Shown: positions 1 through 10,225 of the stretch, one piece after another
How the letters are laid out: every line of letters begins with the position of its first letter
Position numbering within the stretch: position 1 is the stretch's first letter
Source of the DNA: Lobosporangium transversale
Taxonomy: Eukaryota; Mortierellomycota; Mortierellomycetes; Mortierellales; Mortierellaceae
Length of the DNA: 64,000 nucleotides
Direction: 5' to 3'
NCBI RefSeq assembly: GCF_002105155.1
Contig: NW_019029012.1
Span: 248,001-312,000, forward strand
Notes under the pieces: generated by a model
The model's database searches: none
Seen by the model: only the letters and a program-made list of their open reading frames with translations
Told to the model about the DNA's origin: nothing
Program-made: the position numbers and the translations under genes

Positions 1-353
1 AAGAATGGTTTTTTTACTGCAATCCGGCTGAAAATACCCAGTGAATGCAATGCCTTCGCAACTGTCCTCTCGCAAACTTTGTTCGGCAATTGGTTAGTGA
101 TATCATTAAGAGTACACCTTCTATTCTGCTTAGTATGGCGAACGATGCTCCTGAGGTCCCGTTCACTTAGTACTTTGGGCCGTCCTGGGATCGGAGTGCA
201 AGCAGTGGTGCCTCTTTCTTGGTACACCCTGATAATATTAATAACAGAGGTTCGGGGTACACCGCGTTGCAATGCGATTTCCGCAGCCTTCATGCCCGCG
301 AGGTGCATTCCAACGATGATACCTTTATTCTCAATGTCTAAGTGTCTCGCCAT
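1..353 (-). mobile_element. Tc1/mariner-like transposase, N-terminal part (runs off window)
   Basis: The reverse strand encodes about 117 uninterrupted residues from an ATG at 353 to the window edge. The product begins MARHLDIENKGIIVGMHLAG and has two helix-turn-helix-like segments joined by a GRPK motif (IPGRPKVL). This is the paired-type DNA-binding layout of Tc1-like transposases: the first HTH recruits the terminal repeat and the GRPK-like motif contacts the minor groove. The catalytic DDE domain would lie left of the window, so activity cannot be judged. No stop or frameshift is seen in the visible part. The likely element terminus is the palindromic repeat block at 477-592, 120 bp upstream of the start codon. 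Confidence 0.8.
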
Positions 354-476
354 GGTGGTTTACTCAAGCTGTTTGTATATGAAAAACAGGAAGGAAAGAG
401 ATTGAAGGAAACGCTTCCCTACGTAACTATTTCAATATTTTATTTTTTTGTCCAATCTTTGTTTCAGGTGACTGTA

Positions 477-592
477 CAGTAGGCTCGTTCCCATCCCTCT
501 TCACTTTATAAAGGTGACAGGAAATTCCATTTCCTTTTTGAGTCACCTAAAGTGAAGGGGCTGGGAACGAGCCTAGGATGGGAACGAGCCTA
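477..592. repeat. Compound inverted-repeat terminus of the Tc1-like element
   Basis: The 12-mer GGCTCGTTCCCA occurs forward at 482-493 and inverted at 562-573 and again at 579-590. A second pair, CTTCACTTTA at 500-509 and its complement within 542-557, extends the first pair into a long hairpin (about 480-518 against 542-575). The block sits just upstream of the transposase start, where a terminal inverted repeat is expected. A TA dinucleotide, the usual Tc1 target, lies at 475-476. The other end of the element is outside the window, so the true terminus is not fixed. Confidence 0.55.
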
Positions 593-1425
593 CAGAAATC
601 AAAGAGATGCTTCAGCTGCTTATTCGTGCACACAGTGATTGACGAACAAAAAAGGAAACAGGATTTGCGAAACAATAAAAAAAAAGTCCACAGCAACTGT
701 TTGCTCACATACATTTTTTTCACCGTTGTGTCTGTATCTCTTCTAAGCTTTCTGTCTGGCCGTTTAACACAAGGAACCCTCAGAAAGAGAAATACCTCGC
801 ATGATTGGTGCCAGGTCTGAAAACAACAATAATACAATGCTGTACGTGGAAGATAGGGTCTAGAAACTATACCATTGATCACAACTGCTACTCATGCTCT
901 CTTGCCAAGGACTTTAACAGGCATACCAACCCCTTCTTCCTTGCTCTCATAACCGCTTACATCCTTTCGATGCATTCTTTCGCCGTTTATGTCCACTACA
1001 TCTGAACCACACACAATTCACCACTCACTCCAACAGAGATATTTGTATCACCTTGGGTATGATATGTTGCTGTGGTTCCCTCTGGTTTCACTAGGCCCAA
1101 CAAACTCTATAAGCTGTTTACCAAGCCAGATATATCAAGGGAATGCAAGAAGACGAGGAAGCGAACGATGTGACAAATCAAGTCTTGCCGAGCTGTACAA
1201 GAAAAGATCAAGTTAGTCAAGCTCCATGGTGCGGAAGAATGAAACCACTCAGATTGCCCTCCTTTCAAGTCGATACTACGGCAGCGAATATTATCGCTGT
1301 TATATTAGATCAGTCAATAAATAAACGATACAATGGACTCCCAAGGGGATGCTAGTGTCATGCGAAAGTTTTCATAAGTTTTTTATTTGCACAAATAAAG
1401 AAGCCAGGATAGCTCCATGACAATT
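593..1425. other. Gene-free stretch with probable retroelement debris
   Basis: There are short open frames on both strands but none has recognisable domains or compatible splice sites. The plus-strand frame around 1143-1355 may be decayed sequence upstream of the RNase H relic that follows, but I could not align it to any family from memory. Confidence 0.4.
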
Positions 1426-1428
1426 TAG

Positions 1429-1791
1429 TTTTCGGTCATTTATTTCGACATCGAAATAAAATTTCAAGACAATGCCCATGGATTGCTGGATTTTAAGCCC
1501 ATTTATAATGGCAAATTTGCCCTTGTGACGGACGAAGGGATAAGCGTTTTCGCTCAAAAGAATGGTCCTGTACATATATATGTTGACAACCAAACTCTCT
1601 ACCATTGTCTCTTAAAAGGTTCCTCATCAAACAGCTATGTTAATAAGACCTTAATTAAGATATGGCGCCTACTTGAGCGATTGCAACGTCGTGTTGTTCG
1701 AACTTGGATTCCCTATGAGGATAACCCTGTGGATTATTTTTCGAGGGTGCAGTACTGTGGGTTTCATCCCAAGGAGGTAAACATCGGGTAG
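1429..1791 (+). pseudogene. Retrotransposon RNase H relic (DIRS/Ngaro-like)
   Basis: An open frame with no ATG in a sensible place starts just after a TAG at 1426-1428 and ends at 1791. It contains VHIYVDNQTLYHCLLKG, then a helical stretch, then WIPYEDNPVDYFSR. This is the order DN(x)n..E/DNPxDxxSR seen in the RNase H domain that follows reverse transcriptase in DIRS/Ngaro-type and related retroelements: acidic Asp in a DN motif, then a terminal acidic-Asn-Pro-x-Asp-x-x-Ser-Arg block. No reverse transcriptase or recombinase lies beside it, so it is a truncated remnant. Assignment to a particular superfamily is inference. Confidence 0.5.
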
Positions 1792-2181
1792 TATACTTTC
1801 AAATCAAGAGCAGTGGCAATGAGAAATACATCATGCCTATCGGGCCGGCTGTCATCTTATATCATCAATTCTCAGTACTTAGTACTGTAGTTAGCAACAC
1901 TTATTAAAGATCTCTCTATTTTGCGTTGCTACGCTTCATCATTAAGGTTAATCCAATTCACGTCCTAATTATCATTTATTCGAAATCATTTACGTAATGT
2001 TTGTAGGCTATAGTTACTGGAATCAGTCAGTAACGAATATGGATACAAATCTGTAAAAACTTTGAAACATATGCCCAAGTGAAGAAGAAAAATAATAATA
2101 ATAGCAACAATAATACAAAGAAATGAATAATACAACTAGAAATACATAAATATATACGGTAAGCAACCAACTATTCTGGAA
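1792..2181. other. AT-rich gene-free stretch
   Basis: AT-rich DNA with no open frame of note. From 2182 to 2272 the reverse strand could carry a last exon of the next gene: an AG acceptor followed by an open frame rich in polar residues ending in TAG at about 2182. The frame does not join cleanly to the preceding exon, so it is not included in that gene. Confidence 0.35.
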
Positions 2182-2333
2182 AGATCACATCACTCTGGAC
2201 AAACTTCTGTAATAGAGGAGGATCAGGCATGTCTGTGCTGTGGGGTTCTGTCTTGTTGAGCTGGTCTTGAAATGCTATTAACAGTGACTACATATTTGAC
2301 ATGTTTAAGAAATAAGAATAAAATAAAGACATT

Positions 2334-4046
2334 CTAAGACTTAACTATAGAGTATCGTACCTTGACATGAAAAAAAATTGAAATGACATATCCTGTTCCA
2401 GACACATCAGTTATTGATCTTGGCAGAAAGCTTTCTGCTGCTTTGTGGAGGACATACAGGCCATCATCCGGATTCATGGTCATCACAAACATATTGAGTT
2501 GGAATCCAAATACCTGGATGCATATCACCATTGGTTTGAGAACTCCCTTCGATATCTGGGAATTTATCTCATCCTTTGCCATCCTAGTGAGTTTCCAGAA
2601 ATCATGGATTCTTATACACTCCCGACGATCCTTCTCAGGGGGCTTGACTTCACCCAAAATACCTACTACCTCTGAGTTAAAAACACTTGAGAGGGCTCGA
2701 CATGGTACCTCAACGAAGAAATCTGGTCGAACGCCCTTTTCGTATCCTGACTTAGAAGCGTTTCCAGAATCGTGTTCAATATTATAAAATGTGAGAAAGC
2801 TGCTTCTTTGTCCAAACACAACATCTAGAAAACATTGTAGACGAGTCAAGATGAAGCCCATTTCTCCATGCTCGTTATGGGCCTGAAAACTGGTTGGAAG
2901 TATCTCCACGCTATTTATAAATTTAGAGGGGCGGTATTAAGACATAGGCAAGTTAATGTATCAAGTAATCTGTTTTCAACTTGACTTACAGCCGCTGCCA
3001 GATCCTCACTACCCGTTTCATTTCGATACTGCCTCCGTACAGCGCCTGTATACTGTCCATCAATTGCTCCTCCGATTGCAGACTCTGTAATATTGCTTGC
3101 ACCTTAAGAGTGAGGAACTGCAGGTCGTCATGAGGGGCAGGGGAGTACACAGATCGCAAAGAGCCAAGATACGACATATGTTCCTGGCTGGATAGGCCCA
3201 ATGACGCTTGATCAGTCCACCATATCCCGTTCAATGACCTAGCTCATGTCAAAGATAAATAACAATAATAGTAATGATAATGATGATAATGATAATGATA
3301 ATAGTAGACTTACAAAGCCTCAGGAAGCAGCGAAGAAATATCACGACCAGGCAACACAAGTTTTGCAGCATTTATCTGGAATTTTTTAAATCTTTGACGC
3401 AAACTAGAAGTCGAATCTGATGAAGTGGATAATTCTTGATGTGCCACTGCATGTATAACAAAAGCTTGCTTTTTTCGCTTGCTTGGTTTCGCTGACCGCT
3501 TCCGTTTCTCTCTTTGTACTTCGCTTACCAGGATAGTGTTAGTATCGGTGGTGGTAGTAGTCTCAGAGGTATTATTGGAGATAGTGCCAGAGATGCTTCT
3601 CAAAGCTTCAATATCACTAGAGTATGGCGAACCTGAGCTAGAAGGACTTGACTGGATATTAGCACCACCATCATCCTCGCCATTCTCGCCATTTTGAGGA
3701 CCAGCAGGCGTTGGCATGCTGCCTTCCCCTATGGTAATTGCAGGGGATCCTAGAGTAATAGTCAGCAAAATATGGTCACCCATGACATCTAAAATAAATA
3801 ATTCATTGTACCATACCATCGGTAGTTTCATTTGACCAACTTGCCACCATTTTTTTCGTTAGTAAAGGGGCGCTCTCTGCGTAGTCTCTCCATTGAGGGG
3901 AATCACTGTTCTTGAATTTCTTCATAAATTTGTTCCACTCTGCAGCAACCTCAGCAGGCTTTATGATCGCACGGCTCGCCCTAAAGAGCACAAAGCCTTT
4001 TGGGTCTGCATCCCCAGCTTCCCTAGATAGAAAGTAGCCTGATCCC
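2334..4046 (-). CDS. Hypothetical protein: HMG-box-like segment plus PD-(D/E)XK-like segment
   Basis: Four reverse-strand segments join cleanly: about 4046-3817, 3749-3314, 3238-2990 and 2910-2334, all with GT-AG borders and matching phases. The 5' start is not resolved, because an in-frame TGA stands near 4047, so an earlier exon or decay is possible. The first segment (PKGFVLFRASRAI...W...SPQWRDYAESA) resembles an HMG box with its aromatic/Arg start, central Trp and late Tyr-x-x-x-Ala. A low-complexity Ser/Thr linker and a basic KRKRSAKPSKRKK stretch, a likely nuclear signal, follow. The last exon has RPDFFVEV...GEVKPPEK, the Asp plus Glu-x-Lys spacing of PD-(D/E)XK nuclease folds. It lies between transposon remnants. 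It could be a host gene of a family expanded in this lineage or a domesticated element gene. The function is not known. Confidence 0.5.
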
Positions 4047-4162
4047 CTTGCTCATTTTGTAAGGACTTTGGAAAGGGGAACGTTAGTGGACATCCTGTAC
4101 TTGACTACAGATATAATAAACTAAGATAAAAATGCAATAGTTAGCAAAAGCATTCGATGCTA

Positions 4163-4801
4163 CATGGAGTAGAATGAGCACCCGCTAGCAAGGACAATGC
4201 AGCGCTATTGTGCGGTAGAGCCATGTCGGTCACCGGCTAATATATAGGTATTTCAGGCCACACTGTACCTCACACAACGAGCCATATGACACAGCATGTT
4301 TCCCCCCAAAAGACCAATATACAACAGCCTTTACTCATAAAACAACATATTTGCTTCCATTGCCTTTTATGAAGCCGAAAATAGAATGAGTGTTAGAAGT
4401 GGATAACAAGAAACAGAGAAGTTGGAACTAAGGAAGGAGAATAAATGAGAGGATTGATGTGCGTAAACGAAAGGGCAGATGTAATTATAATAATGCAAAG
4501 AGGAATGATTCAATGATTGGGAGTGGACGCGTTATTTTTTTATTTATTTAAGTTATTTTCCTGAGGCCGCTCTGCTGCTTACGTAATTAAATTAAAAAAG
4601 ACGCGTCCACTCAATATGTTGTTTTATGAGTAAAGGCTGTTGTATATTGGTCTTTTGGGGGGAAACATGCTGTGTCATATGGCTCGTTGTGTGAGGTACA
4701 GTGTGGCCTGAAATACCTATATATTAGCCGGTGACCGACATGGCTCTACCGCACAATAGCGCTGCGTTGTCCTTACTAGCGGGTGCTCATTCCACTCCAT
4801 G
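4163..4801. mobile_element. Foldback element / long-TIR MITE (arms of about 189 bp)
   Basis: The sequence at 4163-4351 reappears as its reverse complement at 4613-4801 with only a few mismatches; for example, GGAGTAGAATGAGCACC on the left matches GGAGTGGAATGAGCACC read from the right. The arms flank a 261-bp centre with no coding frame. Arms of this length with no gene inside are typical of foldback or Mutator-type non-autonomous elements. No convincing target-site duplication is visible at the flanks. The high arm identity suggests recent insertion or gene conversion between the arms. Confidence 0.85.
4516..4615. repeat. Small palindromic element nested in the foldback centre
   Basis: AGTGGACGCGT followed by a T-run at 4522-4540 is mirrored by an A-run and ACGCGTCCACT at 4594-4611. 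This gives arms of roughly 20-25 bp around a spacer that includes a GC-rich patch. Its right arm abuts the right arm of the larger foldback element exactly, so it is either part of that element's core or a second insertion that landed at the arm boundary. Confidence 0.6.
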
Positions 4802-5967
4802 GTGTTGCTCGAGCATATGAAAACTATGATCCTTTCACTTACAAATTTTATTTCCTCGAGCGCTTCGCAGAGCTAATGCAGAGACCTCTCGCAGTCCTTG
4901 CTGCTATCATGATGGGATTAAACTTCTAGGGTTGCATTTGAGATGCCCTATGAACAAGGGACTTCCCACCAGTATTTTCGGCACCATATTCCAGGAAGCT
5001 GGTGCGGCTGGTATGGTGGCAACGTGCGCTGGTAAAATATCTATGAATGCCAGCAGCACCATATCCAAGCTGTGTGAGTCTGCAATCAATCGTTTTTTTA
5101 GACCAGTATGGAGATTAACTCGGTAGCATACCTCTAGCAAAAAGAAATCACGAAGGAGGTAGGAAATAAAAGAGATAGACACTCGTTTATCTTTAGTTTG
5201 GGTGGAAGAAGATGAAAGTTGGGAAATGCGCAGAGGAGCGGAGGCTATTTAAAGATGAATATAGTGGTATCGTAATGACACAGCTTGCTATATGGATTTT
5301 ATTGATTTTTTTTACTGATTGATTATTACTGATTGGTTTTTGCTGGTTGGTTTTTGCTTTGATTTTCTCTGATTTTTTGATTGCATCCTTGACATGCGAA
5401 TCGAGCAAGTCGGAACACCAGCATTTGGTGGTAAGAAGCCAATAGCCGGCTGTTTTCTTCTCGTAGGAAGCACGAAGAACTGAATCTGGCCATGTCCATG
5501 AGTTGATGAAAGTTAAAGGATGAATTTGCCCGTTCTACGGTCCAAGGGATATTACTCTCACTTTTTTTTTTGTTTCAGTCACAGAAGTAGAAATGCCCTA
5601 AACCAATAATACCAGATGGAGCTGCTTGGAATCTAATTGTCTCCAACTTGACCACTAACTGTGCGTCGAATAGTGATGGCCCTAAGATCAATTAGGAGCA
5701 ATCAATACGAGTCATTTGCAACCATTGAATGGCTTTTGGTTTACTTGTGTCTGTGCAATGCTTTCCTACTGATAGAGATACAGATGCATAAAACAGCTTT
5801 CAAACGAGTGGCTCCGAGACCATCGCTATGTTCTCTTTCTACAGTGCGGTGCCCATGATAGCGAGGACACCAAGGTTAGTTGGTGAGCTGAACACTTAAC
5901 GGTAAATGTGGTTGTTTTCTATGCTAAATCCTATCACATGGCTCAGAGGCTATAGCACGAACCGAAC

Positions 5968-5994
5968 AAAAAAAAAAAAAAAAAAAAAAAAAAA
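5968..5994. repeat. A27 homopolymer
   Basis: An uninterrupted run of about 27 A, one of about 25-30 such A or T tracts of 18 bases or more in this window. It is intergenic here. Confidence 0.9.
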
Positions 5995-6445
5995 GTGGCA
6001 TTTGTTCACGAAATGATGCATGATACTTGTGCGTTGAACTGGCGCATGCTGTTTGTGCGTGAAATAGATGCAAAAAGTTTGACATAACCATGCAGCCTCA
6101 GAAGTTCTGGTCAGCCGGTAGATCTCTTTTGCTTGATTCTTGTTGAATACTTTCATAATCATAAAGAATTAAGTTGAAACGGGATAAAGCATAGGTGTGT
6201 GGTTTTTCCGCTTGCATCTACCCTTTTAGTCCTGGCAGGGCCTCACTCTCTTGCCGTTGTGAGGCCTCAAATCCAGCGTGAACCCCTCCTGTCTTCTTGA
6301 GGACAGACGTTGGATTGCCAAGTTGCTTCAAATTCATCACCGCTTTTCCACAATGCTAGGATGCATATCTCAAGAAGGGAAAAAGCGCACGCAATGATAT
6401 TTCCACAACAGGTTGCATCGAAACAGGACATTGAGTTAAGGCAAC

Positions 6446-6480
6446 GTCAACTGTCAACTGTCAACTGTCAACTGTCAACT
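6446..6480. repeat. Tandem 7-mer (GTCAACT)5
   Basis: Exactly five perfect head-to-tail copies of GTCAACT. It is intergenic, about 530 bp upstream of the Dabb-domain gene. The perfect copies imply recent slippage expansion. Confidence 0.9.
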
Positions 6481-7010
6481 TGTGATGAGTAAGGTGGTAG
6501 AGATCAAGAAATGTTTTCAAGACGTCGTTACGAAGCAGCTTATCACAAAATTTAGTATACCAGGGGTGCACTTGTTTTGGTTCTGCAGAAAGCCCACTTT
6601 GGCTTGTCCCCTTCAAGTGGGCTTTTAAAGAATAGACAAGTATAATTACTGACTATTTGAACAGGATTAGTCTTGCTGGTCCTACTTAAGGCAAAATATT
6701 ATATCGTTAACAATCTCAAACGTGATTAAGAGGACGAACACATAAAAGCTATTCAAATGCACCAGGGGTCAATAGTTATATTAAAAGGTCGAATAAAAAA
6801 AGCGGGCGAATGCTTGACATTGGTTAATTGCATTGTGACATTTGGTATAGGGCATAGAAAATACCTTTCATCCAATAAGCTTTCTAGGAACAGCGTGTCA
6901 TGAAAAATGAGCCACAAAGTCGATATTCGCGGTCCTGTTTTGCTATCTTCCTTGATTCTCCTCACATCCTTTGATTAATTCTCTTTCATATCTTTTTTTC
7001 CTTCAGCATC

Positions 7011-7334
7011 ATGGTTCTGGCTCACACTATTCTCCTCAAGATCAAGCCCTCGTTGAGCGAAGACCAGGCACACGACATCCTCAAGGCCGTTGCCGCCCTG
7101 AAAGATCAGCTCCCAGGAGTGGTTGAATCTGTGCATCTTGGTGCCAACTTTTCTGCTCGTTCCAAGGGTTATACCCATGCCTTCACAATGATCTTCAAGG
7201 ATAGAGCTGCACTCGAGACCTATGAGAAAGCGCCTGAACACGTCAAGGTCGTTCAGGAAATCATTCGTCCCAACATTGATGATCTCTTGTGTGTAGATTA
7301 CGACATTATTGATTACTCTAATCCTCGCATGTAA
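7011..7334 (+). CDS. Dabb (stress-responsive A/B barrel) domain protein
   Basis: Intronless gene of 107 residues. It starts MVLAHTILLKIKPSLSEDQA and has the family hallmarks: a leading strand with His (VLAHTILLKIK), a helix, a central LPGVVESVHLGANFSARSKG strand-loop and YTHAFTMIFKDRAALETYEKAPEHVKV. This is the full length of a single dimeric alpha+beta barrel (Dabb, Pfam PF07876 type). Family members occur in stress-induced plant proteins, polyketide cyclases and many fungi of unknown role. A specific reaction cannot be assigned. The gene is followed directly by a tract of about 25 A that begins inside the TAA stop codon. Confidence 0.88.
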   Translation: MVLAHTILLKIKPSLSEDQAHDILKAVAALKDQLPGVVESVHLGANFSARSKGYTHAFTMIFKDRAALETYEKAPEHVKVVQEIIRPNIDDLLCVDYDIIDYSNPRM

Positions 7335-7357
7335 AAAAAAAAAAAAAAAAAAAAAAA

Positions 7358-8420
7358 GCACGGTCCAGTACCTGGCTACGATATTTATCATAAATAAAAT
7401 GACTTCGCAACCAGGTGGAGAGAACCAATTATTTAAATAGCATTGTGAATTCCCTTTTTCTCCCTGTCTCTTAAAACATGCTTGGGAATAATAGGATCGT
7501 TGAATAGATAGACATTTCGCTTTAACATGAGATAACCATTGTAAGCGTCTTGAATGCTATGGATTCCCAAAATGTTGAAACTTGTCCAAGGAAAAATGCA
7601 TAAATATGCCTCCTAGTAAGTTTCGGTTGGGGGCGACAGAAGAATAGATTCGGAATGATAATAATAATAATAAAAAAAACATTGTGCAGAGTCCAGAATA
7701 CAAGGACGAGGGACCGCCGTCGTTGACCAAAATCGTATGAGCATGTCTCTCTTATCCTCGAATCTCACAAAAGAACTAATGCTGCACTCCTTACGGAATA
7801 ATTCCTCCACTCTCTAGATCCTTTGTCAGAACATGTATGGCATCAAGCTCATCATAGGCTATTGAAGAGGACGTGGATCTTGTTAGCACTCTTATATTTT
7901 GGAGGCAAAAGAAAATGTGGGGCGCTTTTCACTTTTTGCCCTTCTATCTTGGACCGGATGAGCTTTGCTGGAGCCCAACCAGGACTCAGTACACTCTGGT
8001 TAATGAAATTGTGACTGTTCCAATTCATTAAAGGACACAATCTGTTGCACTGCTGCGGAGAGAGACAGTTGTGACACAATAAAGGACTCATTCCCATGAA
8101 CATTCTTCCCGTTCTCATTCAACAACTTTAGACACCATTCAAAAAAAGCATAGAAACCATTAATATCACGAGCACGCCCATACACACATACACTTTTGGA
8201 AAGGGAAGATAATAATAAAATAAAAAATCCCTCTCTCGTAACCACAGCTTTCTTCAGTCGGACTTCAGACTGTGCAAGAAGGTTTTTACGCCACCAATTC
8301 TTGAAGCTATCGTCACAAGCACACGTTGCTGAAAAAAAAAAAAAAAAAAAAAAAAAAGACTGGCGACCTACAACTGCTTTTTACTTTGGATCCCTCGCTT
8401 ATATCTACGTTCATCAAGCA
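7358..8420. other. Gene-free stretch with STK19 upstream region
   Basis: No supported gene. An open frame reads from 8196 into the STK19 coding frame, but it passes through an A26 run (8332-8357) that would encode polylysine, so the STK19 start is placed at 8421 downstream of the run. The last few hundred bases probably hold that gene's promoter and leader. Confidence 0.45.
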
Positions 8421-9994
8421 ATGGCAAACCAAAGCGATCATTCACTCCCAAAAGATACATTAAGCGCCATACACTATCTTTTGGATCTACTTCACCCTTC
8501 CAAAGTCAAACAACAAAAGGTCTTTCCGAGAGTTTGTCTGATTCACCAGATCTACAGTATCATTGACGACCATACCACTGTCGATCGCACTTTGGTAATA
8601 CTTTTTCCCCTTTATCTCTCCTTTTTCTTTTTTTCCTTATTGACTTTAACATCTAACAGGTTCAATTCAATACTTTTGTATATACCATACCGCTTCATTT
8701 ATAGGCCCAACTAATCAAGGATGGTACAATTAGAAAGTTTTATCTTGGGGGAACAGGGTCTGACGAGTTTGCGATCATGCTGACGAGCGACTATGTAACG
8801 CAGATCGAACAGGCAAAGGAGCAATATCTCAAGGACCTTCAGGAAACAATTACAATCAGTAGTACTACTAGTTCAGCAGCAACAACATCATCTCATAATA
8901 ACAATAATAATAATAATAATAAACGAAAGATACAGCCACAGGACCGCGATCAAGAGCAAGGGCAGGAAGAAATAGCTAGCCAAAAGAGAACAACATTAAG
9001 AAAGCCGATCACAAGATCTACTATTTCTTCCACCAACGGAGGAGCCTCAGAACCTTTGACTAGCAGAGCATCTCCGATTAGAACCTCAGTCAATGAAGCT
9101 ACTACGACTGGTAAACGTCATGATTTCAAAGCGGACGAAACTATCTTTGATCGTTTCAAGGACTTGGTCACCAGTGGACGTTATTTTGAAATCTCTATCC
9201 AACATTCTAATATGCAATCCGTTATTGGAGCTACTGATGAAGACATTACGTACGTAGGCAGCAAGCTTGATCCTTTTGCCTATTCTTTTATAAAGTATTT
9301 GATGCAAACCTTCTTTTTTTTCTCTTCTTTTTATTTTTAGCACTTTGATTCGATACTCTTTACTCAACCGTAGTCTGTCGGTGCCTGCGAACCCCCATCT
9401 TGTCAATCTGAACCAACCCATAGGACGAGGAGGTGGAGGTGGGGGCGACAGTACTAAAACCAACACCACAGGCGGTGGCCACACGGCATTGAACCAACTG
9501 ATCCATGCAACGAATCAGGAACAAGCAAAGGCAATTAAGTCAGAGACAACAGCAACTACAGCGGCAGCAATAACTAGCAGCGTGTCTACAGCCTCAGCAC
9601 CATCCCAAACCACAACAATCTCCGCCGTACTAGGCCGCCATGAACGCGTGACTGATGATGTGTCCTACAGGTTTGCGATCCGTCAGGGAGGCCTCTTTGT
9701 AACTCATCTTTTAAAGGGAAGGCTTGAGATGTTGAGGATGATTCGGCGGCAGACCTTTGGGGACATGTTGACTTCGGTAAATAGCACTCGTTCACTCATT
9801 GTATAAGAGCAACCAACCATTCAGCTGCGATTTTTTTTTTTTTTCTATGTCTGTACCCATTATTAAACTAAATGTAACATTCATCTTTCTGTACTACTTC
9901 TTAGGCCCTGGTATCAAAGCCCTTACGAGGATCGTTCCTTCCTCATAAATTTCATATTCACGATATTATCGGAAGTGGACGCGTCCAAAGGTAG
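8421..9994 (+). CDS. STK19: STK19 (winged-helix protein) homologue
   Basis: Four exons (8421-8594, 8705-9249, 9341-9776, 9905-9994) join with GT-AG borders into 414 residues. The N-terminal region has HQIYSIIDDHTTVDRTLAQL and then KDGTIRKFYLGGTGSDEFAI, matching the STK19 family pattern (Leu-His-Gln-Val-Tyr-Ser... Asp-Arg-Glu-Leu). The C-terminus FHIHDIIGSG matches the conserved YHVHDLIG block near the end of human STK19. The region between carries Asn-, Gln- and Gly-rich inserts absent from the compact animal protein. STK19 was named a kinase but is now regarded as a DNA-binding winged-helix protein involved in transcription-coupled repair. No kinase motifs are seen here. It should act in the nucleus. 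Confidence 0.82.
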
Positions 9995-10225
9995 GCAGAA
10001 ATTTTGAATGGAAATGATGTGCTTTTATTTTCATCATACCAAGCCTGTCTGCGTTGGATAAATACTGAAGACGAGGTGTTTGTCAACATGTTCAATGATA
10101 AATAGCGATATGACCACAAGTGGCCAACTGCTCAAGTTGACTTTAAAAGGAGAGGCGAGCGCAAAGGCAAAATAAATTATATAAGATAGTGGATGTTTAT
10201 GATCATATAGAGTACAATATCTTTT

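Larger units (their letters stand above)
4802..7010. other. Gene-poor stretch between foldback element and Dabb gene
   Basis: Over 2.2 kb there is no frame with recognisable domains or a consistent exon chain. Open frames at 4907-5182 (reverse) and 4932-5126 (forward) overlap each other antisense and neither looks like a known protein. Marked sequence features are a 27-A tract at 5968-5994 and a five-copy 7-mer repeat at 6446-6480. Confidence 0.5.

Noticed and set aside
8196-8420. In-frame upstream extension of the STK19 frame
   Set aside because: It passes through an A26 tract that would encode polylysine and has no family similarity. The ATG at 8421 is better.
4522-9985. GGACGCGTCC shared between the small palindrome and the end of STK19
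   Set aside because: In STK19 it is coding sequence within the conserved C-terminus; a 10-bp match is not enough to claim a common element.
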